NCBI GenBank assembly: GCA_938020565.1
Contig: CALIHP010000002.1
Span: forward strand, 41,539-105,538
Reading direction: 5' to 3'
Origin: an uncultured Anaerolineaceae bacterium
GTDB lineage: Bacteria > Chloroflexota > Anaerolineae > Anaerolineales > Anaerolineaceae
DNA length: 64,000 bases
A model generated the notes under the pieces. The model saw nothing but the letters and a program-made list of their open reading frames with translations. It ran no database searches and was not told where the DNA came from. Shown piece by piece: positions 61,087-64,000 of the stretch. The translations under genes and the position numbers were made by a program. Positions within the stretch are counted from its first letter, which is position 1, and every line of letters starts with the position of its first letter.

Positions 61087-62214
61087 TTATTCAGCTGGAT
61101 TCGGAAGGCCGATCAGCGGCAGCGATTTTTCGTCGAGCCAGTTCCGCGCAATCGCGCGGTCAACCTTCCCCATTGGATACGCGTTCAGTTCCGACGGCTC
61201 GGCCCAGGCCAGCGCGTCGGCGCTCAGCGGTTCTGCTTCGACGTTCGCGGGAATCGTTCCGACGAACGCGTGCAGGATGATTTTGAAATGTGTATAGGCA
61301 TGCCGGTACACGCCGAAAGGGCGTCGCGGACTGAAATCGACGCCGAGCTCTTCGCGAATCTCCCTGCGGATACAATCTTCCAGACTTTCGCCCGCTTCAA
61401 CTTTTCCGCCGGGAAATTCCCAGAGTCCGCCGAGGAGGCCATTTTTCGGGCGGCGCGTCAGAAGGAGCCGTCCGTTCCCATCGGCAATGACGGCGGCGGT
61501 CACGGTCAGCGTCGGCGTTGGCGCTTTCTTTTCGACGACCGGACGTTCGCGGACGGTTCCGCGCGCGGCCGCCAGGCAGTCATCCCGCAGCGGGCAGATC
61601 GGACAGCGCGGCGCGGCCGGAGCGCAGATCGTCGCGCCAAGATCCATCAGCGCTTCGAGGAAATCGCCCGGCGCCGCGCTGACGTTCGGATCGGTCAGGA
61701 AGCGTTCGCTGATTCGTTTTAATTCAGCTTCCGACGTTTTCGATCGCAGCGGCGCGGATAAATCAAAAAGGCGGGAATAGACGCGGCGGACGTTCCCGTC
61801 GATCGCTGGAACCGGGTTCCCGAACGCGATCGCGGAGATCGAGCCGACGGTATACGGCCCGATTCCGGGAAGCTTCGCCAGGGCGTCCGGATCGGACGGA
61901 AGTTCGCCGCCATAGTCGCGAACGATGATCCGCGCGGCGCGATGGAGCGAGCGGGCGCGCGAATAGTAGCCGAGCCCTTCCCAGAGTTTCAGAACGTCCT
62001 GTTCCGCTGCGGCGGCCAGGTCCGCGATCGTCGGAAAAGCTTTGAGCCATTTCTGATAATAAGCGATAACGGTATCGACGCGCGTCTGCTGGAGCATGAT
62101 CTCCGAGATCCAGACGCGGTACGGCGTCCGCTCCTCCCGCCAGGGAAGGCCGCGCCGATTCAGGCCGAACCACGCGAGAAGTTTCGCGCTCAGCGGGTCC
62201 GTGTCGAGCGCCAT
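61087..62214 (-). CDS. mutY: A/G-specific adenine glycosylase
   Basis: 375 residues. Helix-hairpin-helix LPGIGPYTVGSISAIAF, catalytic Asp region AIDGNVRRVYSRLF, a [4Fe-4S] set CAPAAPRCPICPLRDDC, and a C-terminal NUDIX-like 8-oxoG-recognition domain (GGLWEFPGGKVEAGE). Removes adenine mispaired with 8-oxoG. It lies 41 bases before uvrD and 3 after the small gene. Confidence 0.95.
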   Translation of the reverse strand: MALDTDPLSAKLLAWFGLNRRGLPWREERTPYRVWISEIMLQQTRVDTVIAYYQKWLKAFPTIADLAAAAEQDVLKLWEGLGYYSRARSLHRAARIIVRDYGGELPSDPDALAKLPGIGPYTVGSISAIAFGNPVPAIDGNVRRVYSRLFDLSAPLRSKTSEAELKRISERFLTDPNVSAAPGDFLEALMDLGATICAPAAPRCPICPLRDDCLAAARGTVRERPVVEKKAPTPTLTVTAAVIADGNGRLLLTRRPKNGLLGGLWEFPGGKVEAGESLEDCIRREIREELGVDFSPRRPFGVYRHAYTHFKIILHAFVGTIPANVEAEPLSADALAWAEPSELNAYPMGKVDRAIARNWLDEKSLPLIGLPNPAE

Positions 62215-62217
62215 GAG

Positions 62218-62520
62218 CTACAGCTGGAATTCGTTCCGCGCGGGGACGAGCTTATCCTCGAAGTCGAGAACGTATTCCTGAAGCTTTTCCAGGAGATCAT
62301 GCCATTCTCTGGAATTCATCCGCTCTTCGGCTTCGGCCTCTCCGGGCAGGAGCGCCGTGACCATAACCTGCGGCCTGTCGCCGTAGACGGTCGCCCAGGC
62401 GTCGTTCAGTTCAAATCCCAGCCGGTTCATATTCGGGACGAATTTCCGGACCAGAAAATCGAAGTATTCCTGCTCATGGTTCGGGAGGATATTCCAGGTC
62501 ATGATCAGCTTCAGTTTCAT
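62218..62520 (-). CDS. Small conserved-looking protein, possible dimeric alpha/beta-barrel
   Basis: 100 residues, KLIMTWNILPNHEQEYFDF, QVMVTALLPGEAEAEERM and WHDLLEKLQEYVLDFE. The strand-helix spacing fits a ferredoxin-like/Dabb fold. It sits 3 bases from both the MBL hydrolase and mutY genes. Function unknown. Confidence 0.65.
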   Translation of the reverse strand: MKLKLIMTWNILPNHEQEYFDFLVRKFVPNMNRLGFELNDAWATVYGDRPQVMVTALLPGEAEAEERMNSREWHDLLEKLQEYVLDFEDKLVPARNEFQL

Positions 62521-62523
62521 CTT

Positions 62524-63228
62524 CTAATCTCCCGCGGCGTTTTCGTTCGCGTCCGGATCGTCCGATTCATCGTCATTCGCCGAAGAAAGCGGATGATTCA
62601 GGATAATGACCTTGGTTTCCTCGGGGAGGTTGGCGGGGTTCGTCGCTTTGAAGCTGTTCATGACGTCTTCCGTCTGCGAAATCCCCATTTCTTTCAGGAA
62701 TTTTCCGAGCGGATCGAGCTCCAGCCTGCAGAGCGGATCGCTGTACGCCATGGGGATAACGATATTGGGTTTGATCATGCTGACCAGCTCGACGGCCTGC
62801 TGCGCGTTGAGCGATCCGTTCCCGCCGATCGGAACGAGCATGATATGCGCCGTGCCGAAGGATTCGATTTCCGACATGGTCGGGAGATAGTCCAGCTTGC
62901 CGAGATGTGCGACAAAAATCCCGTTCATCTCGATCATGAAAACGGTGTTCCCATGCTGCTGACGGGCGTGGTCCTGATAGCCGTCGATAAAAATCTGATT
63001 GACTTCATATTCGCCGGGGCCGGTAATCACGAACGGGTCGGCTTTCGCGCCGCGGACCGCCGCGATATGACGGTGATTCGGCGAATCGACGGACGAGGTA
63101 ATGATATCCGCTTTGAGTTTCAGCGGTTCGAACCCCGTTACCGACGCGTCATATGGATCGCAGACAACCGTCCCCATTCCTCTTTCCGTAATCCGGAAAC
63201 AGGAATGCCCATACCAAGTAATTTCCAT
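62524..63228 (-). CDS. MBL-fold metal-dependent hydrolase (UPF0173-like)
   Basis: 234 residues. ITWYGHSCFRI, VVCDPYD, SSVDSPNHRHI (in place of SHxHxDH), VAHLGKLDYLP and VPIGGNGSLN are arranged as in UPF0173/beta-lactamase-fold proteins, though the central HxHxDH motif is altered, so metal binding may be reduced. ATG 63228 follows GGGAGG. Heads the mutY-uvrD operon. The acidic C-terminal tail (ANDDESDDPDANEN) is unusual. Confidence 0.8.
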   Translation of the reverse strand: MEITWYGHSCFRITERGMGTVVCDPYDASVTGFEPLKLKADIITSSVDSPNHRHIAAVRGAKADPFVITGPGEYEVNQIFIDGYQDHARQQHGNTVFMIEMNGIFVAHLGKLDYLPTMSEIESFGTAHIMLVPIGGNGSLNAQQAVELVSMIKPNIVIPMAYSDPLCRLELDPLGKFLKEMGISQTEDVMNSFKATNPANLPEETKVIILNHPLSSANDDESDDPDANENAAGD

Positions 63229-63266
63229 CCATCCTCCCAAAAAGCTTCCGCTGTAAGGCTTCTAAA

Positions 63267-63272
63267 ATTATA
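63267..63272 (-). promoter_or_regulatory. -10 element of the MBL-mutY-uvrD operon
   Basis: TATAAT on the minus strand, 38 bases before the ATG at 63228 and just after the infA terminator. Confidence 0.5.
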
Positions 63273-63290
63273 CACGACGGAGCGCGGAAT

Positions 63291-63317
63291 AAAAGACCCG
63301 CTCGGGAAGAACGGGTC
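63291..63317 (-). terminator. Rho-independent terminator of rpsU-infA
   Basis: On the minus strand GACCCG (63312-63317) pairs with CGGGTC (63295-63300), followed by TTTTATT. It lies 27 bases after the infA stop. Confidence 0.75.
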
Positions 63318-63344
63318 AAAGCGGCAAATCGGCAGGAAGGCGGT

Positions 63345-63593
63345 CTATTCGCTCGGCGCCGGTTCGCTTTGTTTACGCTGGCGGAAGACGATCCGACCGC
63401 GGGTTAAATCGTACGGCGACATTTCGACGCGTACCTGATCGCCGAGGAGGATACGGATGTAAAACTTGCGCATTCGACCGGACAGGTAAGCCAGGACTTC
63501 ATGTCCATTCTCCAGCCGGACGCGGAACTGCGTTCCGGGCAGCGCTTCAATAATTGTACCGTCAACGGTAATCTTGTCTTCTTCTTTCGCCAT
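63345..63593 (-). CDS. infA: Translation initiation factor IF-1
   Basis: 82 residues of the S1/OB fold: KITVDGTIIEALPGTQFRVRL, VLAYLSGRMRKFYIRILLGD and VRVEMSPYDLTRGRIVFRQ are textbook IF-1. It binds the ribosomal A site during initiation. It has an extra ~8 residues (SEPAPSE) at the C-terminus. Follows rpsU by 41 bases rather than sitting in the usual S10-spc-alpha cluster. Confidence 0.97.
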   Translation of the reverse strand: MAKEEDKITVDGTIIEALPGTQFRVRLENGHEVLAYLSGRMRKFYIRILLGDQVRVEMSPYDLTRGRIVFRQRKQSEPAPSE

Positions 63594-63634
63594 AACCTTC
63601 CTGTTTTCTGTTGATTCCTTCGCTCAGCTTTGGA

Positions 63635-63832
63635 TTATTCCTTGCTGGGGACGGAGCGGCGCTTGAGACGCCGGAGCGTTTTACTGCGTTCGACGCGATC
63701 CGTTTCGCTCTTGGACACGTACCATCGCTTGCGGCGCACGGTGCTTAAAATCCCGCTCTTGACGACCTTCTTGCGGAAACGTTTCAGCAATTGATCCTGC
63801 GATTCATTCTGTCGTAAAACTACGCTTGTCAT
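63635..63832 (-). CDS. rpsU: 30S ribosomal protein bS21
   Basis: 65 residues: VVLRQNESQDQLLKRFRKKV, then a basic stretch (VRRKRWYVSKSETDRVERSK). Small, Arg/Lys-rich and with the QD..LKRF block of bS21. It helps mRNA binding at initiation. GGGAGGTGAGAAC precedes the ATG. Confidence 0.92.
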   Translation of the reverse strand: MTSVVLRQNESQDQLLKRFRKKVVKSGILSTVRRKRWYVSKSETDRVERSKTLRRLKRRSVPSKE

Positions 63833-63899
63833 CTGTTCTCACCTCCCCTCACGTTCGGGATGAAGCTGAGGGACGGTCTTTCCGCACCCTGAGTATAGA

Positions 63900-63928
63900 A
63901 TTATATGCGGAAGCGCCTGATTCGTCAA
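63900..63928 (-). promoter_or_regulatory. rpsU-infA promoter
   Basis: On the minus strand TTGACG (63923-63928), a 17-base spacer and TATAAT (63900-63905), the best sigma-70-type promoter in the window. The 5' untranslated region is about 60 bases. The remaining bases to 64000 show no gene. Confidence 0.85.
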
Positions 63929-64000
63929 ATCGGACCTGACCGTTAGTCTGCGTTTCAATTTTCCGTAGTCAAGGGAAAAGAGGATAGAAGAAAAGAAAGT

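Noticed and set aside
61942..63438. Plus-strand open frame of 498 codons opposite mutY and the MBL gene
   Set aside because: Antisense to three well-supported genes; no family resemblance.

Overview
The window is GC-rich and almost fully coding. It looks like chromosome from a member of the Chloroflexota, most likely class Anaerolineae. This is inferred from gene content and protein character: a sortase protein with an internal LPxTG-like motif, an F0 operon with a fused b/delta subunit, a nurA-X-herA operon, and a Gram-positive-like set of exported proteins. No rRNA, tRNA, CRISPR array or transposase was seen. Several genes have a consensus TATAAT box only 6-7 bases before the start codon, which points to leaderless transcripts.

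Layout. 1-829: 3' part of a sortase-domain surface protein. 1119-3655: F0 sector of ATP synthase (atpZ/I-like, atpB, atpE, fused atpF-atpH) with no F1 genes after it. 3748-7281: nurA, an unknown gene, and herA, overlapping or close together. 7316-10644 (minus): ftsK followed by a SpoU-type RNA methyltransferase. 10827-14276: a large GT-C-like membrane protein and a TraX-like protein. 14311-21177: a two-component system and two LanFEG/BcrA-type ABC exporters, the first with AT-richer permeases than its surroundings.

21207-30239 is an accessory zone. It holds a deletion-scarred DUF4143 ATPase, an ETF-like protein, a TrmH methyltransferase, two intact DUF4143/AAA ATPases, a HEAT-repeat protein, a four-copy 23-bp repeat array, an AbiE toxin-antitoxin pair between two copies of a 243-bp repeat, and a RelBE pair. 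30436-38102 is a co-directional surface-glycan cluster: GT2, Gfo/Idh, DegT, NAD-sugar epimerase, phosphoesterase, ATP-grasp, polysaccharide deacetylase-like and an LpxD-like acyltransferase. 38343-39761 is an AlbA_2/Schlafen-type protein. 39771-42604 (minus) is a cobamide salvage/remodelling operon (THEP1-type NTPase, cobS, cbiR, cobU). It was split from its upstream GT87 gene by a dinD insertion bounded by a perfect 91-bp direct repeat.

46320-49983 is a TetR-headed set: a frameshifted exported protein, an exported flavodoxin, an exported esterase and an aldo/keto reductase. 50108-53582 (minus) encodes a heterodimeric ABC exporter. 53835-56177 is an NMT1/TauABC-type importer. 56215-58220 (minus) is galE plus a GT2. 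58227-58660 is a higA antitoxin with a decayed higB. 58739-63228 (minus) is a repair/metabolism operon (UvrD/PcrA, MutY, a small protein, an MBL-fold hydrolase). 63345-63832 (minus) is rpsU-infA with a clear sigma-70 type promoter.

The most unusual signal is the recurrence of accessory, defence-like genes (dinD, DUF4143 ATPase plus HEAT protein, AbiE) between direct repeats made from pieces of neighbouring genes. In two cases the repeat is the 5' end of the interrupted host gene, and the host gene survives with a replacement 5' end. This suggests integrase-independent capture of defence-like cargo at gene starts.
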